Shown piece after piece: positions 1-8,177 of a stretch of 64,000 bases of DNA. This stretch comes from Bryobacterales bacterium (GTDB taxonomy: Bacteria > Acidobacteriota > Terriglobia > Bryobacterales > Bryobacteraceae). The stretch's first letter is position 1, and each line of letters starts with the position of its first letter. Under the pieces are notes generated by a model. The model did not search any database. It was given only the letters and a program-made list of their open reading frames with translations, and was not told the origin of the DNA. The stretch spans positions 81,503 to 145,502 of the forward strand of contig PMUP01000041.1 of assembly GCA_003166865.1 (NCBI GenBank), in the 5' to 3' direction. The translations under genes were made by a program, and so were the position numbers.

Positions 1-1
1 C

Positions 2-1258
2 ACCGGCACCATCCCCAGCAAGACCTTTCGCGAGGCCGTCCTGCACTTGTCCGGCTACCACTATCAGAACATCTATGGCGTGAATTATCGCGTCAAGGAA
101 AAGATCAGCATGTCGGATCTGGCGTTTCGGGTCCAGCACGTGGTGAAGACCGAAGTAGACGTGATCCAGGCGCAATTGTCGCGCAACAACGTTGAGCTCA
201 TTACCGGGATCGCGACCTTCATCGATCCACATACGATGCGCGTGGCCAGTTCCTCCGGCGTTCAGACATACGGCGCGGATTTCTTTGTCATCGCGACCGG
301 CACCAAGCCCGCGGACTCCGCCAAAGTGCCGATCAATGGCCGCAACATCATCGACAGCGACCAGGTGCTGGAGATGCCGGAAATTCCGAAGAGCATGATC
401 GTGGTGGGCGGCGGAGTGATCGGCGTCGAGTATACCTGTATGTTCGCGGCCTTGGGCGTGCGCGTCATTCTGGTGGAAAAGCGGCCGCGCTTGCTCGAAT
501 TTGCGGATTCTGAGATGGTGGAGGCCCTGTCTTACAATTTGCGCGATCACCGCGTCACCATGCGTTTGAACGAAGAAGTGGAGAGCGTGGAAGAGACGCC
601 GGATGGTAAAGTCACCGCCAATCTGGAGAGCAAGAAGAAGCTCTCCGGCGACGCTCTGCTTTTTGCTGTGGGCCGGCAGGGCAACGTGGTGGAACTGAAC
701 CTGGAGGCGGCTGGCGTTCAAGCCGACGCGCGCGGCCGTATTAAGGTGAACGCTGAATACCGCACCGAGCAACCGCACATTTTCGCTGTCGGAGACGTAA
801 TAGGCTTCCCGAGTCTGGCATCGGTTTCCATGGAGCAGGGCCGGATCGCGGCCGCCGGAGCGTTCGGCAAGGTGGTGGTCTCGAATCCGGCGAGTTATCC
901 CTACGGCATTTATACGATTCCCGAAATCTCCTTCACCGGAAAGACGGAAGAGCAGCTCACCGACGAGGACGTCCCCTATGAAGTGGGCGTGGCGTATTAT
1001 CGCGAAATCGCGCGAGGCCAGATCCGCGGCGACACCACCGGCCGCTTGAAGTTGATATTCCATCGCGAGACCAAGCAGGTGCTGGGAGTGCACGTGATCG
1101 GTGAGGGAGCTTCCGAGTTGCTGCACATCGGCCAGGCAGTCATGATTCTGGGCGGCACGGTGGAGTATTTCATTGATACCGTTTTCAATTACCCGACATT
1201 GGCCGAGTGCTACAAAGCGGCCGCATTCAACGGGCTCAACAAACTGGCGCAGCAGTAG
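2..1258 (+). CDS. sthA: Soluble pyridine nucleotide transhydrogenase, 5'-truncated by the window edge
   Basis: Flavoprotein of the SthA/UdhA family, which moves hydride between NADPH and NAD+ in the cytoplasm. The open frame runs to the left edge and begins TGTIPSKTFREAVL, the conserved segment after the redox-active region of this family, so the true start lies outside the window. An NAD-binding Rossmann glycine motif (VVGGGVIGVEY) is followed by the second FAD motif (FAVGDVIGFPSLA) and a C-terminal dimerisation domain with GVHVIGEGASELLHIG. A TTG at 47 is in frame but cannot be the start, because clear family sequence precedes it. The ROK gene follows 53 bases downstream. Family assignment is firm; cofactor preference is inferred from the family. 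Confidence 0.93.
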   Translation, partial: TGTIPSKTFREAVLHLSGYHYQNIYGVNYRVKEKISMSDLAFRVQHVVKTEVDVIQAQLSRNNVELITGIATFIDPHTMRVASSSGVQTYGADFFVIATGTKPADSAKVPINGRNIIDSDQVLEMPEIPKSMIVVGGGVIGVEYTCMFAALGVRVILVEKRPRLLEFADSEMVEALSYNLRDHRVTMRLNEEVESVEETPDGKVTANLESKKKLSGDALLFAVGRQGNVVELNLEAAGVQADARGRIKVNAEYRTEQPHIFAVGDVIGFPSLASVSMEQGRIAAAGAFGKVVVSNPASYPYGIYTIPEISFTGKTEEQLTDEDVPYEVGVAYYREIARGQIRGDTTGRLKLIFHRETKQVLGVHVIGEGASELLHIGQAVMILGGTVEYFIDTVFNYPTLAECYKAAAFNGLNKLAQQ

Positions 1259-1311
1259 GCGCGTGTGCGTAAGAGAATGGAGGTATCGCAGGCACGTATC
1301 TGCGACGCAAC

Positions 1312-2202
1312 ATGAGCCGGACAATTGGAGTCACTACCGCCGAGCGCATCGCAACCGGGCTGGTCGAGGGTCATGAACTGGTTGGCAAGCTGCGCGTTCA
1401 CGAAGAGGACCCTGGTGCCGAACCCCTGTTCAGTACTCCGCCCACGGGAATTGCGCAGCTTTTCGCCGACGAGATCCGGGCAGTGGCGGCCGGACAAACC
1501 GTGGATGCGATTGGAATCGGACTGCCTGGAATCATTCTGGACTGCTTCATCGAGGAGTCGCCCAATCTCCGCCAGCTCAAGGGCGTGAACATGCGGGACC
1601 TGGTGGCGGAGGCGTTGCGCGAACACGGAATCACGGCGCCGGTGTACATCTACAATGACGCGAATGTGCTCGCGGCCGGTTTGGCGGCCACGCACGGACA
1701 GCTCGACCGCTTCATCCGGGTGTGGACTCTCGGCCACGGCATTGGTTTTGGAGTCTATCCTCCTCGTCCAGGGATCTGGGAAGGCGGCCACGTGGTGGTC
1801 TCGATCGATCCGCGCGAACGCTATTGCGGTTGCGGCGGCGTGGGACATTTGGAGGGCATTATGGGTCACCGCGCGATGCGGCTGCGCTTCCTGGACATGG
1901 AGCCGGATGAGGTGTTCGAGAATGCGCGGAAGCGCGACCAGCGTTGTGTGGAGTTCGTGAAGCTGTGGCATCGCGCGCTGGCCGCAGCCACCGCGAATTC
2001 AATTCACCTGGCGGGCCCCGGCAAATTCTTCATCTCCGGATTCAACGCCAAGCATCTCGATCTCAACCTCCTGCATCAGTACCTTCAAGAGATGGTGAAG
2101 ATGAGCCCACTGCAGAGCTACGTTTTCGAGGTGGCGCCGAGTAGCGACGAAAACGCGGTGATCGGAGCGGCCGTCAGCGCCGCACAAAGTATTCATGCGT
2201 GA
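1312..2202 (+). CDS. ROK-family sugar kinase-like protein, divergent N-terminus
   Basis: A 296-residue protein of the ROK family (glucokinases, N-acetylhexosamine kinases and sugar-responsive repressors). Visible family marks are the NDAN motif holding the usual catalytic aspartate, a LGHGIGFGV loop, EGGHVVV, and the zinc motif CGCGGVGHLE, in which the third cysteine of the usual C-x-C-G-x-x-G-C-x-E is histidine. The N-terminal DxGGT phosphate loop expected within the first 15 residues is missing: the sequence goes from TIGVTTAERIATGLV directly on. No helix-turn-helix precedes the domain. It overlaps aroA by 8 bases, so the two are probably cotranscribed. Either a kinase with an altered phosphate loop or a non-catalytic sugar sensor; substrate unknown. 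Confidence 0.75.
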   Translation: MSRTIGVTTAERIATGLVEGHELVGKLRVHEEDPGAEPLFSTPPTGIAQLFADEIRAVAAGQTVDAIGIGLPGIILDCFIEESPNLRQLKGVNMRDLVAEALREHGITAPVYIYNDANVLAAGLAATHGQLDRFIRVWTLGHGIGFGVYPPRPGIWEGGHVVVSIDPRERYCGCGGVGHLEGIMGHRAMRLRFLDMEPDEVFENARKRDQRCVEFVKLWHRALAAATANSIHLAGPGKFFISGFNAKHLDLNLLHQYLQEMVKMSPLQSYVFEVAPSSDENAVIGAAVSAAQSIHA

Positions 2203-3475
2203 GCAAATTTCTCCGGCGCGCGCTCTGAGCGGCGCGGTTCTGCTTCCGGGCGACAAATCCATCTCTCACCGTTACGCCCTGCTGGCGGCGATCGCCGAAG
2301 GTACCACGAAGATTGCGAACTATTCGAGCGGCGCGGACTGCCAGTCGACCCTGGCATGCGTGCGAGCGCTGGGCCCGGGGGTAGAGAAGCACGACGGCGC
2401 AGTCCACATCGACGGCCGCGGGCTGGAAGGATTGCACGCACCTGACGCCATGCTGGACGCGGGCAACTCCGGTTCCACCATCCGTATGCTTTCGGGCATC
2501 TTGGCCGCGCAGCCGTTTGTGACCAGAATCGGCGGCGATGAATCTCTTTCGCGCCGCCCGATGGAGCGCATCATGAAGCCGCTCGCGCAGATGGGAGCGC
2601 GCATCGAAGCGCTCGAGAACCGGTTTCCACCGCTGACAATTCACGGCGGCCGACTCCATCCCATGGAGTACACCCTGCCGATGGCAAGCGCCCAGGTGAA
2701 AAGCTGCGTATTGTTGGCCGGACTGTTCGCCGAGGGACGGACCACCGTGCATGAACCGGTGCGCACTCGCGACCATACCGAACTGGCGCTGCGTGAATTC
2801 GGCGCCGACGTGGAGATCGAAAGGCACTCCATCACTGTCACCGGCCGGCCGCGGCTCCAGGGTCGCGAGCTGCGCGTGCCCGGCGATCTTTCGGCCGCCG
2901 CGTTTTTCCTGGTGGCTGCTCTGATCGTTCCCGAATCCAGCCTCACGATACACGGCGTGGGACTCAACCCAACGCGATCGGCATTGCTCGATTTCCTGGC
3001 GGAAATGGGCGCGCAAATCAAGATCCTGGGTGTCACGTCAACCGGCGGCGAGCTCATGGGTGACGTGCTGGTTCGCAAATCGCGCATCCGCGGAGGCCTG
3101 CTCGAGAAGGCGCGCGCGGCCGCCTTGATCGACGAAATTCCCGTGCTGGCGGTGCTGGGAGCCGCTAGCGAGGAGGGCCTGGTGGTCCGCGACGCTTCGG
3201 AATTGCGCGTGAAGGAAACGGATCGCATCGCGACCATCGCCGAAAATTTCAAGCGCATGGGGCTCGCCATCACCGTCCGGGAAGACGGCTTCGAGGTCCC
3301 GGGACGCCAGAGCTTTCACGCCGCGGAACTGGACTCGTTCGGCGATCATCGCATCGCGATGGCGTTCTCGGTGGCTGCGCTGGCCGCCGACGGACCCTGC
3401 ACGATGCTGGACTCCGGCGCTGCCTCCGTGTCTTTCCCTGAATTTTTCGGTACACTACAGCGAGTCGCTGAGTAA
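2195..3475 (+). CDS. aroA: 3-phosphoshikimate 1-carboxyvinyltransferase (EPSP synthase)
   Basis: Joins phosphoenolpyruvate to shikimate 3-phosphate in the sixth step of the shikimate pathway (cytoplasm). The 426-residue length is normal. Near the N-terminus is LPGDKSISHRYALLAA with the substrate-binding lysine and serine; LDAGNSGSTIRML and GDESLSRRPM follow, and near the C-terminus ELRVKETDRI and DHRIAMAFSVAAL. These are the two signature regions of EPSP synthases. The ATG lies inside the end of the ROK gene (8-base overlap), which suggests translational coupling. A small histidine kinase begins 6 bases after the stop. Confidence 0.96.
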   Translation: MREQISPARALSGAVLLPGDKSISHRYALLAAIAEGTTKIANYSSGADCQSTLACVRALGPGVEKHDGAVHIDGRGLEGLHAPDAMLDAGNSGSTIRMLSGILAAQPFVTRIGGDESLSRRPMERIMKPLAQMGARIEALENRFPPLTIHGGRLHPMEYTLPMASAQVKSCVLLAGLFAEGRTTVHEPVRTRDHTELALREFGADVEIERHSITVTGRPRLQGRELRVPGDLSAAAFFLVAALIVPESSLTIHGVGLNPTRSALLDFLAEMGAQIKILGVTSTGGELMGDVLVRKSRIRGGLLEKARAAALIDEIPVLAVLGAASEEGLVVRDASELRVKETDRIATIAENFKRMGLAITVREDGFEVPGRQSFHAAELDSFGDHRIAMAFSVAALAADGPCTMLDSGAASVSFPEFFGTLQRVAE

Positions 3476-3481
3476 ATCCAT

Positions 3482-4081
3482 ATGGCTGTCGTAGACCTGA
3501 CACTGGAAGGTTTGGTGCACGATTTGAACAACGTGTTTCAGACCATCTCGGAGAGCGCCGAGCTGTTGGAAGACGATCCCAAGTGGGAGAAATTGGCGCA
3601 CACGCTGCAACGCAGCGCCGACCGCGGCCACCGCATCGCGCACAGCATTCTGGAAACCAATCGCTCGCCCATCGAGCTGGCTCCGATTATCGAAAACGCA
3701 TCTCAGTTTTGCCAGGATTATCTGGAATGCGCCAACCGGCCAAAATTGGAATTTTCGTCCGAGATTGATGCCGATTTTCGCCTCAAGGGTGATGCGGCCG
3801 GCTGGGAACGCGTCTTCGTCAATCTGTTCCTGAATTCCGCGCAGGCGGGCGCCAGAGAAATACGCATTCGCGCGCAGGGAAACGAAATCGTGGTAAGCGA
3901 CGACGGCCCCGGCATTTCGCTCGAACTGCTGCCGACTATATTTCAGCCGCGCGTTTCGACAAAATCCATTATCTCTGGGCTAGGACTCTACGTCGTGCAA
4001 TCGATTGTCGAACAAAATGGCGGCTTCGTGACGGCCGCCAATGGCCCGAACGGCGGCGCGGTTTTCACCATGAGTATTTAA
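3482..4081 (+). CDS. Short sensorless histidine kinase-like ATPase
   Basis: A 199-residue protein made only of a dimerisation/phosphoacceptor helix region and a GHKL ATPase domain. The H-box-like segment is LVHDLNNVFQTISE at about residues 11-24; His14 would be the phosphoacceptor. The ATPase part shows an N-box (FVNLFLNSAQAGA), G1 (DDGPGI) and G2 (GLGLYVVQSIVEQNGG). There is no membrane segment, PAS or GAF domain, so input must come from a partner. It follows aroA by 6 bases and its last 4 bases overlap the end of the convergent glcF gene. No response regulator lies next to it. Function beyond ATP-binding kinase fold is unknown. Confidence 0.8.
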   Translation: MAVVDLTLEGLVHDLNNVFQTISESAELLEDDPKWEKLAHTLQRSADRGHRIAHSILETNRSPIELAPIIENASQFCQDYLECANRPKLEFSSEIDADFRLKGDAAGWERVFVNLFLNSAQAGAREIRIRAQGNEIVVSDDGPGISLELLPTIFQPRVSTKSIISGLGLYVVQSIVEQNGGFVTAANGPNGGAVFTMSI

Positions 4082-5373
4082 CCCTCTTCCCTGCCTCCAT
4101 ACGCCTCGTCCAGGATTTCGACCACGTGCGCAACACGTTGTGGTCCTCGTCCGAACTTCCGGACGCCCGCCCGCAATTGCAGCATGCATCCGGGATTTGA
4201 GGCCGCGATGACGCCCGCCCCGGTGGCATTCACATGCTCCATTTTCTGCTTGAGCAGCGCCATTGCCATGCCCGTGTGCACGACGTTGTAGACGCCCGCG
4301 CTCCCGCAACAGAGATCCGATAGTTGCATTTCCCGCAGTTGGAGTCCAGGCACGGACTCGAGCAGTTTCCTCGGCGCCGAGCGGATTTTTTGACCATGGG
4401 CGAGATGGCACGAGTCCTGATAGGTCACCGTGATTGGCAGCGATCGCATATTCGGATTCAGCTCGATAGAAGCAAGAAATTCGTTCACATCCTTCACCAG
4501 AGCCGAAAAACGCCGGGCTTTCTCTGCGTACTCCGGATCGTGTTCCAGCAGTTCCCCATATTCCTTCAGCGTGGACCCGCATCCACCGGCGTTGGTGATG
4601 ATCGCGTCGTAGCCGCCGTCCAACAGCCCATCGATATTCAGGCGCGCCAGCTTACGCGCTTCGTCGCGAATTCCGGCATGTACATGCAAAGCGCCGCAGC
4701 AGGTCTGATTCGCGGGAATCGAGACTTCACAGCCGTTCTTGCGTAATACCCGCACGGTCGCTTCGTTCAGACGCGCGAAACTGATGTTGGCGATGCATCC
4801 TCCGAGCAACGCTACGCGATACCGGCGCGCGCCCTCGGCCGGCAGAGTCTTTCCGTAATAAGCGAAGAAGAACGGCGTTTCGATCTCCGGCGCCAGGCTT
4901 TCCAGTTCGCGGATCCGCGCGGGCAGAAACTCCAGCATGCCCGCCAGCCGCTTCAAGCCGCTCGCTTGATACAGGTAGAGCAACGCTCCGGCGATTTCGA
5001 GATTCAGCCTGGACGGCAACAGGCCGCGAAACACCAGCCACCGAAGCGCTCGCTCGCGCCACGGACGCCGCGTCTTGTTTTCGATTTCAGCGCGCGCGGC
5101 TTCCACCAATCGCCCATATTCAACACCGGACGGACATGCCGTTTCGCACCCGCGGCAGGCCAGACAGAGCTCGATGTGCTCCACGTACGAAGGACTGATC
5201 GGCGCGCCGTTGGCTACTTGCACCATCTGGTAAATGCGGCCCCGCGGCGAATCCATTTCCACACGCAGCTCGCGATAGGTGGGGCAAGCGTTCAGACACA
5301 ATCCGCAATGCACGCAGCGGTCGAGGTCAGCTTGCTGCGGTTTGTCGAATGCTATGAGATCAGATGCGGCCAT
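4078..5373 (-). CDS. glcF: Glycolate oxidase iron-sulfur subunit GlcF
   Basis: Electron-transfer subunit of membrane-associated glycolate dehydrogenase (GlcDEF), which oxidises glycolate to glyoxylate. Two 4Fe-4S motifs are visible: Cys20-x2-Cys23-x2-Cys26-x3-Cys30 and Cys70-x2-Cys73-x2-Cys76-x3-Cys80, each ending in CP. Two CCG domains follow (CCGALHVHAG and CCGSAGVYN), as in GlcF and heterodisulfide reductase-like proteins. Length of 431 residues is typical. Its start overlaps the end of glcE by 14 bases, so the pair is translated together. The catalytic subunit GlcD is not in the window. Confidence 0.93.
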   Translation of the reverse strand: MAASDLIAFDKPQQADLDRCVHCGLCLNACPTYRELRVEMDSPRGRIYQMVQVANGAPISPSYVEHIELCLACRGCETACPSGVEYGRLVEAARAEIENKTRRPWRERALRWLVFRGLLPSRLNLEIAGALLYLYQASGLKRLAGMLEFLPARIRELESLAPEIETPFFFAYYGKTLPAEGARRYRVALLGGCIANISFARLNEATVRVLRKNGCEVSIPANQTCCGALHVHAGIRDEARKLARLNIDGLLDGGYDAIITNAGGCGSTLKEYGELLEHDPEYAEKARRFSALVKDVNEFLASIELNPNMRSLPITVTYQDSCHLAHGQKIRSAPRKLLESVPGLQLREMQLSDLCCGSAGVYNVVHTGMAMALLKQKMEHVNATGAGVIAASNPGCMLQLRAGVRKFGRGPQRVAHVVEILDEAYGGREEG

Positions 5374-6481
5374 AAAGCCTGCCGCGATTGAGCAGACCCC
5401 GCGGGTCGAACATGTCCTTGATCTTCTTCATCATCGCAAAATCGTTTCCGGGCCGCGGCCATAGCTCGGTGGATTCGCGAAAACCTTGTGGCGCGAACTC
5501 GACCGCGCTGGTGCCCGTTGCTGGATGGCGTAATTCAGCCGCCTGTTCGAAGTATCCGTAGCAAACGCCCGAGCCCGCGCGAGCCGAAGCCTGAACCGGC
5601 CAGGCTTCCAACACGCGTCCAAGGTCCGAGAGCAAGCATGAAACACGCACCACCGCTCCATTCTCGTGCTCGCGGAGAAATTGCGGTGTCGCCTCGCGAA
5701 TGTCGCGCCAAAGCACATCTTCCTCGGCGCCCTCCCGCACTCGCGCGCGAACCAACTCGCGTGAATAGCGATCCAGAACGGCGGGACTGCCCCCGGCCTG
5801 GATCGCGAGCCGATACCCTCCGACCATTTTGAGGATGTCGATCGCCGCGGGTTGCAATCTGCTCTTCAACACCTCATCGCGCGCGGCCATCACGCCCGCC
5901 ATTTGTTCAAAGTCCTGGACGAACGTTCGAGTCCCCGCGGGCATCGGGTGTAACCGAAAATTCAGACTCGTCATCACAGCCAGCGTGCCAAACGATCCGA
6001 TCATCAATTTGCCCATGTCGAGACCCGCGACATTCTTCACCACCATCCCGCCGGCGCGGATCAGCTTGCCTTCCAGCGTCGCGAAGGTCATACCGATGAC
6101 CATGTCGCGCGCACTCCCATACAGCCTGCGGCGCGGACCGCTGGTATTGGCCGCCACGATGCCTCCGATCGTGGCTCGCTGTGAAATGCTGGCCCGGTCG
6201 GAGAACGGCGGATCGAGCGGAATCATCTGCCGGTGCTCCGCCAAGATACCGCTCAGCTCGCAATACGAGATGCCGGCGCCAACGCTGATGGTCAGGTCGC
6301 GCGGATTGTATTGCAGCACCTGGTTCAACGCGCGAGTGGATATCGTGACATCGGAAGGCGAAATCGGGCCGCCCATCCGATCCTTGGTCGAGTTTCCGCA
6401 AACCGTAACCTGGCGATTGCGCGCGTTTGCTTCAGCCAGACACTCGGCGAGTTCTTCCGCGCTGCCCGGAACGATGGTCAT
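5360..6481 (-). CDS. glcE: Glycolate oxidase FAD-binding subunit GlcE
   Basis: FAD-binding (PCMH-type) subunit of glycolate dehydrogenase. The FAD-binding region includes VTVCGNSTKDRMGG near residues 26-39 and GGIVAANTSGPRRRLYGSARD, the usual signature of D-lactate/glycolate oxidase FAD domains. The C-terminus ends with MFDPRGLLNRGRLYG, typical of the family. At 373 residues it matches GlcE rather than the longer GlcD, and the first gene of a two-gene glcE-glcF operon starts here, only 25 bases from a divergent membrane protein gene. Because GlcD is not adjacent, the complex must take it from another locus or work with a different dehydrogenase. Confidence 0.9.
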   Translation of the reverse strand: MTIVPGSAEELAECLAEANARNRQVTVCGNSTKDRMGGPISPSDVTISTRALNQVLQYNPRDLTISVGAGISYCELSGILAEHRQMIPLDPPFSDRASISQRATIGGIVAANTSGPRRRLYGSARDMVIGMTFATLEGKLIRAGGMVVKNVAGLDMGKLMIGSFGTLAVMTSLNFRLHPMPAGTRTFVQDFEQMAGVMAARDEVLKSRLQPAAIDILKMVGGYRLAIQAGGSPAVLDRYSRELVRARVREGAEEDVLWRDIREATPQFLREHENGAVVRVSCLLSDLGRVLEAWPVQASARAGSGVCYGYFEQAAELRHPATGTSAVEFAPQGFRESTELWPRPGNDFAMMKKIKDMFDPRGLLNRGRLYGRI

Positions 6482-6506
6482 GAATTAGCTATCGTATCAA
6501 CGAGCA

Positions 6507-8174
6507 GTGTCCATCTTCAGCCCGAGCGACCTCGTCGAACTTTCCCTAGCAGCGCTATTGTCGGCAATCGCTATCATTGCGCGCCCGTTCATCGAACCCT
6601 ACGCGCGCAAGCTGGCTCCGAAGACCGGTTGGTGCATGCTGATCCTGGCGCTGCTTCCGGTCGCGCTCCGTCTGGCATTGCTGGCGCATCATCCAGTGCC
6701 GTCGCCCCAAGTGTACGACGAGTTCGGGCATTTATTAGTGGCAGACACGCTACTCCACTTCCGCCTCGCGAATCCCGCGCATCCGCTGCACCAATTCTTC
6801 GAGACTTTCTTTGTATTGCAGACGCCCACGTATGCGTCGATTTATCCGCTTGGGCAAGGTCTCGTGCTGGCGATCGGCCGCGCGATCTTCGGTCTGCCCT
6901 GGGTCGGCGTGCTGCTGTCGTCCGCCGCTTTGTGCGCGCTGAGCTATTGGATGCTGCTGGGGTGGACCACAACCCCAGAATGCGCGCTGCTCGGCGGCGT
7001 GCTTACTGTTCTGGAATTTGGACCCCTCAATCCGTGGATGAACAGCTATTGGGGTGGATCGCTGGCCGCGGCCGCCGGATGCCTGGTCTTCGGCGCTCTT
7101 CCGAGACTACACGCATCCGCCCGCGTTCGTGACGGCGCATTGTTAGGACTGGGACTCGCGATCCATTGGCTCACTCGGCCATACGAGACGATATTTCTCG
7201 CGGCAGCGGTGCTGCTATTTTTCCTGCGATCCCAACATTTGCGCCCACTCGCGAAACCAGCGTTGGCCGCGGCTTTGGTGCTCATTCCCGCCCTCGGACT
7301 TTCGCTGCTGCAAAACAGGCAAGTCACCGGCAGTTGGACCACGCTTCCTTACTCGCTAAGCCGCTACCAGTATGGCGTGCCCGCGGCGTTCACCTGGCAA
7401 TCCAACCCCATCCCCCATCTCGAACTCACGCGCGAGCAGCAGTTCCAATACAAAATGCAGACGTCCTTTCGTGCAAGCGGTCCAGAGACCATCGAGAGAT
7501 GTTTGCAGCGTCTCGAATACCGCGTCCGTTTCTACCGCTTCTTCTTTCTCGCGCCTTTGTACGTTGCGCTTCCATTCTTTTTCGCAAGCGTGCGCGAGTG
7601 GCGCTTCGCGTGGATTGTGCTTACGCTCTTGCTCTTCGCGCTGGGAGTCAACTTCTATCCTTTCTTCGAGGTTCACTACCTCGCCGCGCTGACCTGCCTA
7701 TTCGTGTTGGTGAGCATCACGGGACTTCAGCGGCTCAGCCAGTGGAACGAGACCGCGGCGCGCATCATCATCTTCCTGTGCTTTGCGCATTTCGTGTTTT
7801 GGTACGGAAGAAGCTTCTTCGATCAGCCGCTCCCCGAGCGGCGCATCGCAGTCCATCAACAGCTCGCACAATCGCCAGGGAAACAACTGGTGCTCGTACG
7901 CTATTGGCCGCAACACATCTTCCAGGACGAATGGGTCTACAACGAGGCGGACATCGACCACGCGCGGATCGTGTGGGCACGCGACATCGGCCCCACCGAA
8001 GATCAGAAGCTTCTGCATTACTACCCGGATCGCACCGCTTGGCTTCTGGAGCCGGACGCCACTCCACCCAAGCTCAGCCCGTACCGTGTGGAGGAAGCGC
8101 CGAAGTCGCTGCCCGCTCCCCCACCACCCACTCCCCACAACCCACCACCTTTACGTTTCGAACAGGTTCGATAA
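6507..8174 (+). CDS. Multi-pass membrane protein, GT-C glycosyltransferase-like (first of a tandem pair)
   Basis: A 555-residue integral membrane protein with about ten hydrophobic segments and a soluble C-terminal part from about residue 450. After the second membrane segment comes YDEFGHLLVADTL; an acidic pair in the first large external loop is the usual catalytic feature of GT-C (PMT/ArnT-like) enzymes that use lipid-linked sugars. Strongly conserved blocks shared with the next gene include NSYWGG, TGSWTTLPY, SRYQYGVP and the WPQH segment, so the two arose by tandem duplication. It starts with GTG, 25 bases from divergent glcE. The C-terminus is proline-rich (PAPPPPTPHNPPP). The donor and acceptor cannot be told from sequence. 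Confidence 0.7.
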   Translation: MSIFSPSDLVELSLAALLSAIAIIARPFIEPYARKLAPKTGWCMLILALLPVALRLALLAHHPVPSPQVYDEFGHLLVADTLLHFRLANPAHPLHQFFETFFVLQTPTYASIYPLGQGLVLAIGRAIFGLPWVGVLLSSAALCALSYWMLLGWTTTPECALLGGVLTVLEFGPLNPWMNSYWGGSLAAAAGCLVFGALPRLHASARVRDGALLGLGLAIHWLTRPYETIFLAAAVLLFFLRSQHLRPLAKPALAAALVLIPALGLSLLQNRQVTGSWTTLPYSLSRYQYGVPAAFTWQSNPIPHLELTREQQFQYKMQTSFRASGPETIERCLQRLEYRVRFYRFFFLAPLYVALPFFFASVREWRFAWIVLTLLLFALGVNFYPFFEVHYLAALTCLFVLVSITGLQRLSQWNETAARIIIFLCFAHFVFWYGRSFFDQPLPERRIAVHQQLAQSPGKQLVLVRYWPQHIFQDEWVYNEADIDHARIVWARDIGPTEDQKLLHYYPDRTAWLLEPDATPPKLSPYRVEEAPKSLPAPPPPTPHNPPPLRFEQVR

Positions 8175-8177
8175 GCA

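Noticed and set aside
2174-3016. 280-codon minus-strand frame
   Set aside because: Antisense to aroA, no domain seen.
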